Assembly: GCA_026419785.1 (NCBI GenBank)
Contig: JAODTK010000400.1
Location: 1 to 64,000 of the forward strand
Reading direction: 5' to 3'
Length of the DNA stretch: 64,000 bases
DNA from: Sclerodactyla briareus
Taxonomy: Eukaryota; Echinodermata; Holothuroidea; Dendrochirotida; Sclerodactylidae
The notes under the pieces were generated by a model, which worked only from the letters and a program-made list of their open reading frames with translations, was not told the origin of the DNA and made no database searches. The translations under genes and the position numbers were made by a program. Below, piece by piece: positions 35,351 to 47,314 of the stretch. The first letter of the stretch is position 1. Each line of letters begins with the position of its first letter.

Positions 35351-36010
35351 TTCGTATTTTTGCCAAAATTCACAGCCCGACCTATACACAACATAGGTTC
35401 CATGTACTCCCCCTAAGAAAGCTACACACCAAATTTGGCCACCGATCAGACCAAGCATTCGGACTTATCGTGTTCACAATGTTTTTTGAACTTTGACCTC
35501 TGGTGACCTCAAGATGCTCTCTGACCCCTGACCCCAGAACAACGGGGATCCTGTACGCATCATGGGAACCATACCAGTATTAGCTTCCTCCTCCCAGGTC
35601 TGGTCGAGTATCGTCGTCCAAGCCAAATTGGCCAATTATTGACTTCTCATAAATTTCCATATTTTTGAACCAAAATTCACCCCGGACCTATACCACAACA
35701 ATGGGGTTCCTGTACTCCCCATAGGAGAAGCTACACACCAAATTTGCCCCCTCAGAACCCCAACCATTCTGTACTTATCATGTTTCCAAGGTTTTTGGAC
35801 TTTGACTTTCTGGTGGACCTCAGACCTGACCCCAAAACAATGGGGTTCATGTACCAATCAGGGGAAACACACATACAAGTGAGCTTCATCCATCCACGTG
35901 TCGTCGAGTTATGGGTTCACATTCAGCCAGTGTCACACACATACATACACACATACAACACACTATCAGATTGCATAGATTCCTCTTACTTCATCAGGGG
36001 GGGATAAAAA
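35351..36010 (+). repeat. Family A element, right part, with microsatellite and tail
   Basis: It resumes with 'tatttttgccaaaattcac', continues through two more units ('gacctctggtgacctcaaga', 'ccaaacaatgg'-type phrases), and ends with a CACACATACA microsatellite (about 35,935-35,965). The family A tail 'gcatagattcctcttacttc' and 'atcaggggg' follows. Together with 25,505-26,280 it makes one full element. Confidence 0.75.
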
Positions 36011-37380
36011 ACTGCAGCACCAACGCAAGTGAGTGGGTTATTAGCCCCAAAAACCCCCCCCCCCCCCCACCTTCCTCTCATCCCTACTCTCACACGTGGC
36101 TGTGCCTCTCGTATCTAATCACCAATATTCACTCAAGATGTACGACTGTTAATTCCCCCCCCCCCCCCCGTTAGACGCCTTCTCATAGGAACAAACGACA
36201 TTCATTCTCAGAACCCTGTGAACTCCGTAAACCTGTTCATGCTTGTGAGGTAATATCAGGCTGAATGATTGGCCTACCCTTCGCTGGTGACATCTGTTGA
36301 GAGTACGCAGGAGACGGGACCATTCCAGGCTGTTGGGGCAAGAAACGGAACAAAATAAATCGAAAAATAAGTCGCTTATCACATTTCCTGCAAACTGCTG
36401 GTTTGCACCTCTGTCGAGGTACTTTCATGGCTGGTTTCCAATTTTAACTAGGGCACCAGGCACAAATATTGGGGGGTGGGAGGGAGTCCCATGACGCTGT
36501 AGACCTCTCAACAATCTGTTGGCTCCACCTTTCCAAGTGTGGAAGCACTAGATCGTTTTTCCACTGCTCTATCGCTCATCGCAAAGACTGTAGTCACAAG
36601 CAGTCATGCAGTCCCTTTCCTAAAGAACGACTCAAACATGGGTGAATTCTGAATTTAGATGACACGCCAACACAACTGCTCTATACAGTAAAAGTCTCCA
36701 AGCAACGTTCCTTTCAGTCCTACTTCACTGTAAAGAGGCCTGGCTCTATCAATAGTAGTGGATGTAAGAATACATGCTATACCTGTGGAAGCACCAGTGT
36801 CCTATGCACATTATGGGAGGGAGGGTGAACCAGGCACATCAAATGGTTTTCAAGATTTACGCGTCTTCCCTCTATTCAGAATTGCATGTTACTTCTGTCT
36901 CAGCATACACATTACACATACGGTATGTGGTGCTCCAAGTTTCATTGAACATGGAGCGCACAGTGTAGCATTCAGCTATGAATGACCTCTCCCATGCATG
37001 CTGCATGCATCAGGAGAGATATAGAGCATAACAAACAGGCAGGTTGGAGCATATCGCCCACACCACTTAGTCTGTGGAGCATCTTCTCAACCGTTCATTC
37101 ATCTTTGATAAGACGGAGGGTGGGGAAGGGGGGTGGGGGGTGCAGGTTAGGATTCTAAGAAAAGAATTAGAGTTGCAACTGTGACATAGTGAAAGTTGAA
37201 ACGGAACTTGAAGCTTGCACCACTTCTAACCAGAGACTACTTGAGGATGTGGAGAAAGGATCACTGTGTTCTGACCCTGTTGGCCCGAGCTGTCAACCAC
37301 AGCTGACCCTCGATTTTCAGGAGATCATAAAAAGATCATAACGAATAACAATTTCTGAGCTGATAACATGCTGAAATGGA
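36011..37380. other. MED15 intron, nothing recognised
   Basis: Homopolymer C runs near 36,055-36,070 and 36,157-36,170, and a G-rich stretch near 37,110-37,145. No exon or named repeat supported. Confidence 0.45.
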
Positions 37381-37384
37381 ATGT

Positions 37385-37600
37385 TGGGCGTAAGAATGGT
37401 AGAATGGTTAGAGTGGTATCAGCGACACTTCACAACCAAAATATTCCGGGTATCGAATTCAAGCAGTCACAGGGTGTTTTCCTAGGTGCTGTATTTGCGT
37501 TGCGATGGACTCCTCATCCACGATCGGATCGGCCAGGGTATTAGATGAGCTGAGTTTTGGCTTCCTGAACCCATAGAATAAAATCAAATAAAATCAGATG
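37385..37600 (+). repeat. tRNA-derived SINE candidate
   Basis: It begins 'agaatggttagagtggtatc' (A-box-like), and about 35 bases later has 'gggtatcgaattcaagc' (B-box-like with one extra base). A body with 'gttgcgatggactcctcatc' and an A-rich end 'aaaatcaaataaaatc' follow. The layout fits a SINE. No target duplication could be fixed. Confidence 0.45.
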
Positions 37601-40075
37601 CTTCCAATGAAGTATGTAGAGATAATCCAAGCTCCTCTTGGGTCTATGCACCCTTCCACGAACGATAGGAACATGCAGGGCATGTGAACCCAGAGATGCA
37701 AAATTATGGGAAACGAGGCCTCCAATTGTCCAGAACAAGATTATGAACATGTGGAGATGAGAGTATACGTGCTACAACAAACCTGTAGCGTCACATTGGG
37801 AGGGTATCCCACGCAGTGGAGCAGAAACTGGTGCGTGGACACGAGAAGGGAGAATTATGCGGGTTGGACAAAAAAACAAAACCCCAAAATTCAAAATGCA
37901 TAGAACCCGTTCCAATTCAATAGGACTGTATGGCTTGGTACCCCACTTCAATCATTATTGTGGAACCATGACTAGGAGATTTTATCAGCCATGAAGAATT
38001 TGTGGGCTGATTTGTGTGACAAATGTTAACGCATGGAAGCAGGGGAATAAAAATAAATATCTTGCATTATTCATGCTATATTATTCTTAATCATATTAAC
38101 TTGCCCAATATAGTAGTTCACATGCACTTTTGGCATCCATGAAACAATATTGCTATATAAACCAATTGTGGCAAGCAGATAACTAACCGGTAGTTCTACC
38201 TTGAGCCTCAAATTTGTGAACACCCCATAAGGACAAATCGTCAATGGTAACACTGGCTAAGTATCATCATAATTAACACAATTTGTAGGAGATACATACT
38301 TTGGACATGGAAACTCTGACAATAAGCCATTACAATTGTATCATCTGTGCTGTGAAACAATGCAATGAGTGGGGGGGGGGAGGAAATCGGGTCGATTTTG
38401 GGGGGAAGGGGGGTGGTAATCAGGGGTCGATCATGGTTTTATCCAAATAATGATGAACCCCGGGGGGGGGGGGAATTCGAGCCATGCACAACAATACACC
38501 CGCAAGGATATTTTTGCTGAAATAGTTACCCTTGCGGACATTGTATGAATTCTGACAGTTGAAAAGAGTAGCGATGACAAGAATATGCGCATTGGAATCC
38601 TCCCTGGGACCTACAAAAAATAGCAATTAGCATCACACACGTCGCCAGTATCTTTGTGTATGATCATGAATGAAGTAGAAGAAGAAGACACGCAAAGAAG
38701 CGCAATCCAAGTGATGTGCGATGGCCTTCATACCCATACACACTTAATGTGTCATCGCCTCATCGAGCACGTCCGTGAATGAATAGTGTACACGTACAGG
38801 GATGCATACATTTGGGCATATTCTGCACAGTATCCAGTATAATTAGGCCGGTGGTTGCATTCAAAGTTCTAACAATCAAATCGCTCACTATCGATCCTGC
38901 ATGCATAGCATCAGCAATCACGCAACCTTTTAGATCATTCATTTTTTTGTACGGTGTCCGATCGGATGAATCTGATAGTGTGAACTGCTGTCCACCAGCG
39001 CCAGGCACACAGACATGTAGGTGTTAGCTGAAAACCTCTGCTACTTTGTTTACTGTTTATAACTGAATCTATTCTCACCAACACAGAAAATAATGAACAA
39101 AACATGACAGAGAAAATCAAGCCTGCACATTATTCGAATAAACTGGAGATAACGCATTACAATGATGTTCTAATAGCTGAAAAAGAACTTCCGTTCCAAC
39201 TCCCCATATTTACGTTGATTTTCGTTTCAGAAGTTTGAACTGTGGTGGAATAATTACGTTATTTCCACACATGGCGGCTCCCACCCACGACACTCCCAAT
39301 ACACCATTCATTCCGCCATGAGCAGCTATGCAATGCACCTATGTAAGTCTAGCTGTACGTATGCTCACAAAGCCCCGTCGCCCACCCCACAGTCTACACA
39401 CAATACCGAGTCAACGAACGCTCCAACAATTCATCGTTAATCACAGAGTCAATGCAACAACCGCATTGGAATTAAGTGTGTTTGTGATGAAGGTGTCACT
39501 AGGTGTGTATGAAGCCAATGAGAGGTGCCCAAATTGTGACTAGCTGCTGCAAATTCCACATCAAAGGCAAACAGCTAAGTACAGTCAGGGTTCCCTGGTT
39601 GGCTTCAAACCCTGAAAAACCATGGTGCTATTATCATTAACTGGAGAAGGCGCAATAGCAGGGGAAGAATTGTCCCCCATGCAAAGACCAAGTAATTGCA
39701 TCTGTATGTGTAATACTGTATCAGCAACATACATTTTGTGTTACTCTTTTGATTGCAGAAGAGCTGCAGAGACAAATTCTAGGTGATTAACCTGATGTGG
39801 GAAGTGCCAGTAAGTATGCATTTAGTTTCAACCCAAAGAGCCTTCCAGCAGGGCTTGGGCAACATTTTTACTCAGGCTATAGCCTATAGGTAGGGCGGAA
39901 TGATGCAAAAAGGTCGTTCGTCGAGTTGTACATGACCGCACGTTTATAGACATAGCAAAATTACAAAAACATGGCATGCTGCATAGTATCGTTCATTCGC
40001 CAGATCCACCATTGGCAGTGTCAATTAAGTATAGCAGTGATATCGCTGGATTGCCGGGGCTAGTGTAAAACTAAC
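37601..40075. other. MED15 intron, nothing recognised
   Basis: G-rich tracts near 38,370-38,415 and 38,460-38,473. Otherwise unremarkable sequence; the overlapping open frames at 38,760-39,120 occur on both strands and match no known protein. Confidence 0.45.
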
Positions 40076-40158
40076 CTGATGCTGTGGCAGTGTGGGCTGC
40101 CCGAGAACACAGGGGGTGCTGGTGGTTGCCATTGATAGGGGGGTGCCTGGGGGCAACT
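40076..40158 (-). CDS. MED15: MED15 exon 7, Pro/Ser/Thr-rich linker
   Basis: The acceptor 'ttgccccctgcag' ends at 40,159 and the donor 'gttagt' begins at 40,075. In one frame the 83-nt exon is fully open and reads 'LPPGTPLSMATTSTPCVLGQ', then 'PTLPQHQ', ending in phase 0. That fits exon 8, which starts in phase 0 with 'QVLAP'. Composition (Pro, Thr, Ser, Gln) matches the disordered middle of MED15. No residue-level homology can be claimed for such sequence; order, strand and phase carry the call. Confidence 0.7.
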
Positions 40159-40942
40159 CTGCAGGGGGCAAAACAAAATAAGTAATTTATGTCACAATTC
40201 TCAGCTAGACTCATCTCAGACAGATGATATTGCTTACGTATAATACTTATAATCTAGTGTTTATTGTACTGGAGAGGGCATTCCTTCATCCAGTTGGTGA
40301 GGTTTGTTGGCATCGATAGAGCATGTTGGATTGCACAGTTTCTCAGTGGATCTGAATAGTACATGGCTGGTTGAGGAAACATTGTCATCTGAATGGTATA
40401 ACTTACAACCCCACTTGCCTGATTTTATGCGCAAGAACCATTCGGCGGCTGTTCCAACTGATCAAAGCTTAGTTTAGTATGTGTCAGTCATAGTGGCAAT
40501 CTGGGGGTCATCCTGTTGGGTGGCAGGGGCTATTTTTTTTCTCCCCTGGCAGTAAGATTTATTGCTCTGTGAGAGTGACAATTTTACGCATTTTCCCTCC
40601 AGATTTTACAGTGATACTGGTAACCATGTTGTGACGCAAGTCGAGGGATCTGTCTATCCTGTTGTTCCCAATGCTACATTTCCTGATCTTTCATTTCCAG
40701 AATGCTGGACCCCCCTTTCCGGAGGAGCCTGCCAGAGGGAGAAGTGGGGGTGAGGAGAGTTCTCCTGACCCCGACAAATATGCTTCTGGGTCTGTCTTAT
40801 GAAACATGCAAGTCTGGGAAACATGGTCATTTCTCACCGTCGTATAGGCTTGTCACAGTTTTTTTTTTGTCGGCCACTGATGTCTATGCACAGTGTGGTT
40901 GAAGCAATGTCTTGCCGGGAGCCAAGGTTTCTAGGAACTCAC

Positions 40943-41123
40943 CACAAAGTTGGCTTGACGTATGATCTGTGCTTGGTTTGGGTTGAAGTTAGCGATGTTG
41001 TTGCATGGTAGCCTGGCTCATCTGTATATTGTGCTGCTGCTGTTGCTGCTGTTGGTTGCTGCTGCGCTGGAGTGCTGCTGAGTTGCTGGAGTGTTCTGTC
41101 TAATCAGATTCAAGGGGGCTGAT
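40943..41123 (-). CDS. MED15: MED15 exon 6, Gln-rich segment
   Basis: The acceptor 'tctctctcttcag' ends at 41,124 and the donor 'gtgagt' begins at 40,942. Pieces in different frames read 'NLIRQNTPATQQ', 'QQQQQQHNIQMSQATMQQ' and 'NFNPNQAQIIRQANFV'. A CAG/CAA-rich core is typical of the MED15 polyglutamine region, where activators bind and condensates form. At least two frame changes are needed, and CAG repeats are a usual place for indel errors. The polyglutamine is much shorter than in vertebrates. Confidence 0.7.
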
Positions 41124-41569
41124 CTGAAGAGAGAGAGCGATAATGTCAGAATTTTTGGGTGACACATGGGAAATTTCTGATCATCATATTGCATATTAGG
41201 TACTGGTATGAAAAATATTCTAGCATATTCATACATGCAAATAGACGAATCGCATGAGATATAATAGTTATAATTGTTTCCATAGAAGGTGGTATGAACA
41301 GTGAATATACGAGTTGGTTCCCGACCTGTCCAACTCGCCTGTTTTGGGATTAGTGGCGGTTTCGGTTAAAGTACTCAGTTGGTTCCAACCTCCTGATTTC
41401 AGTCGTCGAGAGAGCAATTTGCCAGTAAGCAATAATAACAGCAGAATCTAAAGAATTAATTGAGGCTGCTACAGTTTGCAGGCCCCTGAGCGCTTTAAAT
41501 CTAAACAGCACAAACCAGAGTGACAGTCCCACCCATTTCAAATTCAATGGGGGACTGAATGGTGACCAT

Positions 41570-42310
41570 ATCTAACGAGTGTTGCGAATTTGCATAAATT
41601 ATGCAATTAGACACAGTATTTGACTGCAGTGACCACTCTCCCCTCTAGTATCGGATAGAGTAGACCATATCCACAGTTTCATTAATTTTAGGCAAACATA
41701 CCAAATCTGCATGAACTATGAAAATTGACACATTAAAGACACGGCAAGGAAAACCTAACACTCACATTTTAAATTACCCAGGAGCGATGGCAGACAAATG
41801 CCACCAGGTCTCGTGGAATCCGACAAATTTCCCAAATTTGCATAAGTCATGCAATCATAATTAAATTAACTCAAGTGACTCTGAGTTCATGTATAAATAC
41901 CTCAGGGCCTGAAGGTAGGACCTATTCAAACCAAGTTTCATGAGGAATGACATACTGACAGTTGCATAAATCAGCAAGGAGCATTTCCAGGCTTGAAAAT
42001 CTTGATAGTTCATCATACTAACGACCAGTAACCTCTGTGCCAAATAACATCAATAAAGCTCCTACGGTTCATCTGCAATCTGGCTACAAGCTCAAACAAA
42101 AAAAGTAAAAAAAAGTAGGCTAATCACTATATTTTTTCTTTATAATTATTGACATCGTGTAAAATCTATCAGATCAGTTCACCTAACCCAGATGCCCAAA
42201 AGTTTCATTGAAATTGGATCACGTTTGGAGGAATCCTGCAAATGGAAAAGTGTGTGACATACCTGTACACAAAACACACGCCACTCGCTAAATCTCTCCC
42301 TGAATTTCAT
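41570..42310 (+). repeat. Family B repeat, copy 1
   Basis: Phrases shared with the copies at 53.3 and 55.4 kb are 'aaatttgcataa', 'atgcaattagacac', 'gtgactctgagttcatg', 'cggttcatctgcaatctggc' and 'gtgtgacatac', with 'ctaaatctctccctgaattt' at the end. It ends with a short AC-rich stretch and a decayed terminal hairpin. Non-coding. Confidence 0.7.
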
Positions 42311-42586
42311 TTCATGATGCTACAAACTTGCACAATAAATGACACAAAACAGGCTACCCGACTCACTGGACTTGCGTGCACACAATCTAACAGATCGTGA
42401 TCAACCAACTCATTTACAAAACACATCGGAATGGGTCTAGCCGTTGGGGAGGCATCTGCTAAAGAGAGTTGTGGCACACACACACCACAGTGCCAAAGGT
42501 TCTCTCTCTGAACTTTCATGAAAACCAGTGTCCACGTCCTGTGCGACCCGGCCCTAGAAGTGAGACTGAGATCGCACGATACGCAC

Positions 42587-42729
42587 TCTGCTGGATGTTG
42601 ACTGCTGATGTCCCGGCATGTTGGGGGGATCCCCTGTACGACCCCCGAGTGACATCTGAATATGTTGGACCCCCGGACCACGACCCCCTGGGGGCGGTTG
42701 GGCATGCCCTGCTGGCCATCATCGTGGAT
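42587..42729 (-). CDS. MED15: Candidate MED15 exon 5, Gly/Pro-rich
   Basis: The acceptor 'taatatcatacag' ends at 42,730. In phase 0 with exon 4 it begins 'IHDDGQQGMPNRPQG'. After a one-base slip it reads 'GPGVQHIQMSLGGRTGDPPN' and 'MPGHQQSTSS'. A possible donor 'gtgcgt' begins at 42,586. Vertebrate MED15 has a Gly/Pro/Met-rich stretch just after the KIX domain ('GMPPRGPGQSLGG'), which this resembles in type. The right end of the exon is a guess, and the call depends on its place between exons 4 and 6. Confidence 0.45.
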
Positions 42730-42764
42730 CTGTATGATATTACCAAGTGAATGTCACTTTCATA

Positions 42765-43110
42765 TGACATGGGAAAACGATGAGGGCAAGGGGGTGATAG
42801 AAGCCGAGAGATGGGGGGACTAAAAGTCAGAGAGACAAGGGGGAGGGGGGGACACTTTAATATGACCATGGGAAAACTGATGAAGGGGTAGGGGTGGATA
42901 GAAGCCAGAGAGATGGGGGGACTAAAAGTCAGAGAGACAAGGGGGGAGGGGGGGACACTTTAATATGACCATGGGAAAAACTGAATGGGGGACGGGGGGG
43001 GTGGACTAGAAGCCAGAGACGCTGGGGAGGGGGGGGGATGGGGAGGGGGGACTAGAAGTCAGAGCAGACAAGGGGAGGAGGGGGTGGACAAGAAGTCAGA
43101 GGAGAGAGGG
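42765..43110. repeat. ~100-bp G-rich tandem repeat, about 3 units
   Basis: Units start near 42,771, 42,870 and 42,972 with 'atgggaaaactgatgaaggg'-like sequence, followed by 'agaagccagagagatggggg', 'actaaaagtcagagagac' and 'acactttaatatgacc'. Strongly G-rich on the plus strand with many GGG-GGGG runs, so G-quadruplex formation is possible. Confidence 0.85.
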
Positions 43111-43919
43111 GGGGTGGCCAACAAGAAGTGAGAGAGATGAAAGGAGTAGTTACCAACTGTGAGTGTTAGTTGTGTCACAGTGGAAAGAAAAGGGTTGGAT
43201 AGCATATCAATAATGCCACATAGGAACATATTTAAAAACAAAAAGGGGGTTTGGAGCAGTAGCGTTTTTCCCCCACATATCTAACTCTGTCATAGCCAAA
43301 ATCCTGCAGGGGCTTTCAATGCCTACTTCGTTTATGAGGATGTTTCAAGGCGGACCGGTATTCGTTTCAGCGCGGTCGGGAGAGATCCGGAATGCGGATG
43401 GAAGGTCGAATAATGAATAAAATAGACCAATCAGCTATTGCGAAGTTCGCTCGAGCGATCGCACTTCGTCCCTGTCTGCTGCCAATCTCATCCCAGGTCA
43501 GAGTGGCGACCCTTGAGGAATCGGTTTGTTGTACTTGTACGCGTAGGTACTACTTTCACCCCCCGTGGCAGCAACCTCACTCCTCGGGGTTGTCGGAGAG
43601 CGTAACAGTTTCTATAATAAGGTTAATACATGTGCTCTGTTATCACTCAATGAAACAGCACGGGGCAATTCCATGTAAAAGAGGACATGACCATCAAATT
43701 TTAAACTAGAGAACCAGTGGTTCAGTAGCTCAACCACGGACAAATTTTCAATATTATGAACTAGTATGATGTGTTATTGGAGGTCTGCATTGATATCAGC
43801 TTATATATCCTGACCTTTGTGACAATGAGAGGAGCCATCATGAAGATAATAAACTTCATACGTGAGAGGAAATACAATATTTTTTCACACAATGGCCCGT
43901 AGGGCTCCTTTCAAATGAC

Positions 43920-44350
43920 GCTGACCTGACTTGGGGTGGTCAAAGGTCCCCAGGAAGTAATAATGAAATTATGTCCACCTCGGTCAATGTTCATCCAAAG
44001 CATGAACATTTAAGGGCCAAAAGCATGCAAATTGCATATTGTTCTACAATCTGAACACAATTGACTACTACCCCCTTCAATGACCTTTCCCTCCAAATTC
44101 CTGTACAATGCATAGGTACCCACTAATCAATATTTTACATGGTCATGTATCATGGCAATCCAACCTAATCGGCAGTTGACTATGACCACGGTCATAAAAT
44201 TGTGACAACGTTTGGTCAAGATCCATTGAAGCGGACGAACATGGATTTGGTGGTCAAGCAAGCAAAAGTAAATACAGACTCGATGGATAGAGAGATAGAA
44301 TGACATGGGCATTACAATAGCCCAACCAGCCAGATGGATGGCTAATAAAA
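43920..44350 (+). repeat. Family C repeat, copy 1
   Basis: It has 'tgacctgacttgg', 'tgacctttccctcc', 'catggtcatgtatcatggca' and 'ttggtcaagatccattgaag'. It ends with a GATA/GAGA run, 'gaatgacatgggcattacaa' and a hairpin 'tagcccaaccagcc...ggatggcta'. The same tail stands at 44,880-45,020 and 49,345-49,430. Confidence 0.65.
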
Positions 44351-44443
44351 GGGGGTCCAAAAATTCCAGCAAGCGAGCCGTCTGCTCGGAACCAAGTCAA
44401 TAGACTTTGGCCACTACTTATCTAAATTACTGAGAAAAAAATC

Positions 44444-44707
44444 ATGAGCGATGACAGCCACCTTTCAACATTATTTTCAATACTGCTGGTTATTCCCAGG
44501 AGGGAGGATTGCTGCTCCTCCCGCCAGAGAATCGAAACTCTTCCTCATTCGTTTCCACAGCGTATCAAACTTTATAATAGTGGACTTCCAGCGTTAAGAG
44601 CCCCCGCGTCCTGGTCCCCATTGGTTTTCCCCTCTTGCCATTGTCTTTGTAGGACTGTTTTCCCGTGTGTTGAGATTGTTCTATGTTTTCAGTCTATAAC
44701 TGTTTGA
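44444..44707 (+). pseudogene. Non-LTR retrotransposon RT tail, relic
   Basis: Reads 'RRIKLYNSGLPAL'-type sequence ('PHSFPQRIKLYNSGLPALRA'), then Pro/Ser/Cys-rich sequence. The 'F.P..I.LWN.LP' type motif closes many non-LTR reverse transcriptases. Short, isolated and decayed. Confidence 0.3.
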
Positions 44708-44879
44708 TGTCTATTATTTGATACTACTCATGTTTCGTGCCATGCTTTGGGGCCTGTTTTCATATGTTTGAAATTATCTTATGGTCTTATTGTTACAACC
44801 GTTTGACACTGTTTTATCATGTTTACTGTTTCTGTTTTATTTTAATGTTTGTACCTAATCTAATCTAAAAATTTGTATG

Positions 44880-44974
<95 letters not shown>

Positions 44975-45020
44975 ATGACATGGGCATCACAAACTTCAAC
45001 TAATCTTCAGTGGTTTGAGC
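44880..45020 (+). repeat. GACA/GATA microsatellite with family C tail
   Basis: About 11 GACA units followed by about 10 GATA units, then 'gaatgacatgggcatcacaa' and 'ggtttgagctaaaa' as in the family C 3' end. The body upstream is not family C, so this is a truncated copy or a microsatellite that grew from its tail. Confidence 0.75.
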
Positions 45021-45840
45021 TAAAAACTGTCCAAAATCAATCGACTTGGTATCGAATTGAAGCTAAAAGTCTGAATTTTCCAGCAATAATGATTTTTTCG
45101 ATGAAGAAGCAACCAGTATTTGTTTTACTCATAATTGATTAGTGGATGTCACAATTTTCATCCAAGAAACATAGCATCATAAAAAGCTTTCAAGCAGCAG
45201 CTGCAATAGAATTATCTTTTCATTCAAACCGTATCATAGTGTCACTAGGTCTAGGTATCACATATAAAAAACAAATTATGAATACGCAAATGTCTTCCAC
45301 TACATGATCAACTAATTAAGTTATAGTTAGAATATGTCACAGCATTACCCTAGATATGAAATTTTTTTCAATTTGTGTATGATATACATATTGGAGGGAA
45401 TATTTTTTTTTTAAATGCAAATCACATCAACTGAGGCCTATTACTTCCATGCACTAAATTATAACTCCCATCTGGCATCCCCAACCAGCTACATTACATC
45501 CCAGAAGCTGGATAGGGTGCTATGATCTATACAATGCACACTTCTAATAATGTACACTTTGTACTTTGTACATTAATAGTATTACGTTTTAAAAATGGTA
45601 GAGTATAATCAGTGGGGGTGGAATATGCATGGTTCCGCGAGGTCCTTTAGTGAACCCTCCCTGGCCTCAGGGTGTTAATATTCACATGACCGCTATATCC
45701 AAGGTATGTCATCATATACATCCTTTCCTTTTTCCACGGCGCACTCGTCACTGACGTTGGTGACTGGGAATGGCACTCAAATCAAGTGATGCTCGTTGGG
45801 TGTGTCGTGAGGTCACCGTTGCGAATGTTTCGACAGTGCG
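45021..45840. other. MED15 intron, nothing recognised
   Basis: AT-rich sequence with no exon or named repeat. Confidence 0.45.
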
Positions 45841-46250
45841 AGTAGAGCCATCTGATGAACACTACAAAGTATAGTTATTTCTGAGAAGGTGGAGGTGTCA
45901 TTGCAGTGCATGTTGAAGCGATCCCTGGTCCCAAGGGGCTATATCATTTTCAAACACGAAGTTTGCCCTCCAACCATACCTATCAATGTGTCGTGCGTCG
46001 GAAGAGGAAACGACAGGTCACTTCTCATTCCACTGAAAACATCCCACTGATTTGCTCCAATTATTCCTATCACATTCACATAAATGAGCACGAGTATGCC
46101 AAAGCACCCTATCTGAACATCACTCACTTGCCACACCAGCAGACCAGTTCTGTTCCTCTGGGACTGAGCGTCCAGTATGCCAACACTCGTAATTGAATTC
46201 ACGTCCAGTTGAAATCAGGGCTCTGTTTCTCTATCACCACGTTTTGAAAA
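45841..46250 (+). pseudogene. Non-LTR retrotransposon ORF start with 2A-like motif, relic
   Basis: A plus frame (45,906-46,196) begins 'MHVEAIPGPKG'. 'HVEAIPGP' resembles the 2A ribosome-skipping motif, D-x-E-x-N-P-G-P, with Asp changed to His and Asn to Ile. Further on, 'VPLGLSVQYANTRN' resembles the start of an APE-type endonuclease ('..NARSL/NVRS'). CR1-like elements of sea urchins and other marine invertebrates are known to start with such 2A-like sequences. The frame ends where the endonuclease should continue, so this is a fragment. The altered key Asn makes the motif unlikely to work. Confidence 0.4.
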
Positions 46251-47234
46251 GCAGCCACAAACTTTTTCACTCACCACACTTCATGTCACATCTAAACATT
46301 ATATATATCATATTTGCAGTACTTTCCTTCATCCATTAGCAGTGTTTTGTGCTATTGCGGGGTAGACAGCCAAATTCTGAGTGTTCTTGGGAATCCCTCC
46401 CCCCAAAACACTTATAGCGGGGGATTTTCCTCAATTAAAAAAAAAAAATTCCTACATCTCAGTTCAAATCAACTCAACGCTGGTAGGAAACATCTCCTTT
46501 AGACTTTAAATTGATCCCCTCCCATATGCAGTTCTTAAGTGCTGAGTTGCTAACATATTCAAAATTTCTTGTGCAAACACGGCCATCAAGTGCACTAACT
46601 CACCACAGCGGTTGGATAATCTTCATGACATGATCGCTCTTGAACACCACTACCTCTCCCATAAGCCACTTCTTCCTTTTTGATGACACGACCCCTAGCC
46701 ATGCCATGCCATGGCCTAGGGACCAACAGTACAGATAAATTAGCTGGGAAAACCCCTGCTCTCCCGTTTGATGCTATAGTTAGGCCGCACGAATGAGTGC
46801 ATTGAATATGGGAATGGGTCTTCAAACAATTTTGGTGTGTGTTGTTTCAGGCTTAATTTTTGCAAAGATTTCATGTAGCCCAACAAGCAACGAGTAGCTT
46901 CTAAACTATAACTGGATGCGTACCGCGCCAAAAAATTACTCAATTTTGCATGAAACCCAAGAGGAGGACCACAGCTGACCTTGTGTAAATGTGACAGAAT
47001 AATTGCATAATGTATTTGGTATCTAAAACAGTGCACCTTTGAGAAAACTTCACAAGTCCCCCCCCCCCTCTCCCCCAGTGGGATTTAGAAGGAATATTGT
47101 ATTATATCTTTGTATTCAGTACTATGATAGTTATACCTTTTCTTCAAAGGTACCAAAGAAAGGTGTTATGGAAGTGGTTTTCGCAAGAGTTGATAATTCG
47201 ATGGTTTTGGAACAGGGTGGTTGAGGAGTGTTAC
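46251..47234. other. MED15 intron, nothing recognised
   Basis: No further exon or transposon domain visible between the retrotransposon relic and MED15 exon 4. An A-run lies at 46,437-46,449 and a C-run at 47,060-47,070. Confidence 0.45.
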
Positions 47235-47298
47235 CTTGAACAGTCCATGTGTAGCAGCCGGCTGCTGGTGCATGTTATTCATTGACTCTTTCGTGCAG
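47235..47298 (-). CDS. MED15: MED15 exon 4, after the KIX domain
   Basis: The acceptor 'gtttcatcag' ends at 47,299 and the donor 'gtaaca' begins at 47,234. Joined in phase to exon 3 (G + CT) it reads 'AARKSQ', close to vertebrate 'NKKSQ' right after the KIX domain. It then needs a one-base slip to read 'MNNMHQQPAATHGLFK', which parallels 'DPMNALQSLTGGPAAG'. The exon ends in phase 0. Agreement of order and residues with vertebrate MED15 over a short exon makes this call fairly safe despite the indel. Confidence 0.65.
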
Positions 47299-47314
47299 CT
47301 GATGAAACAAGTAA

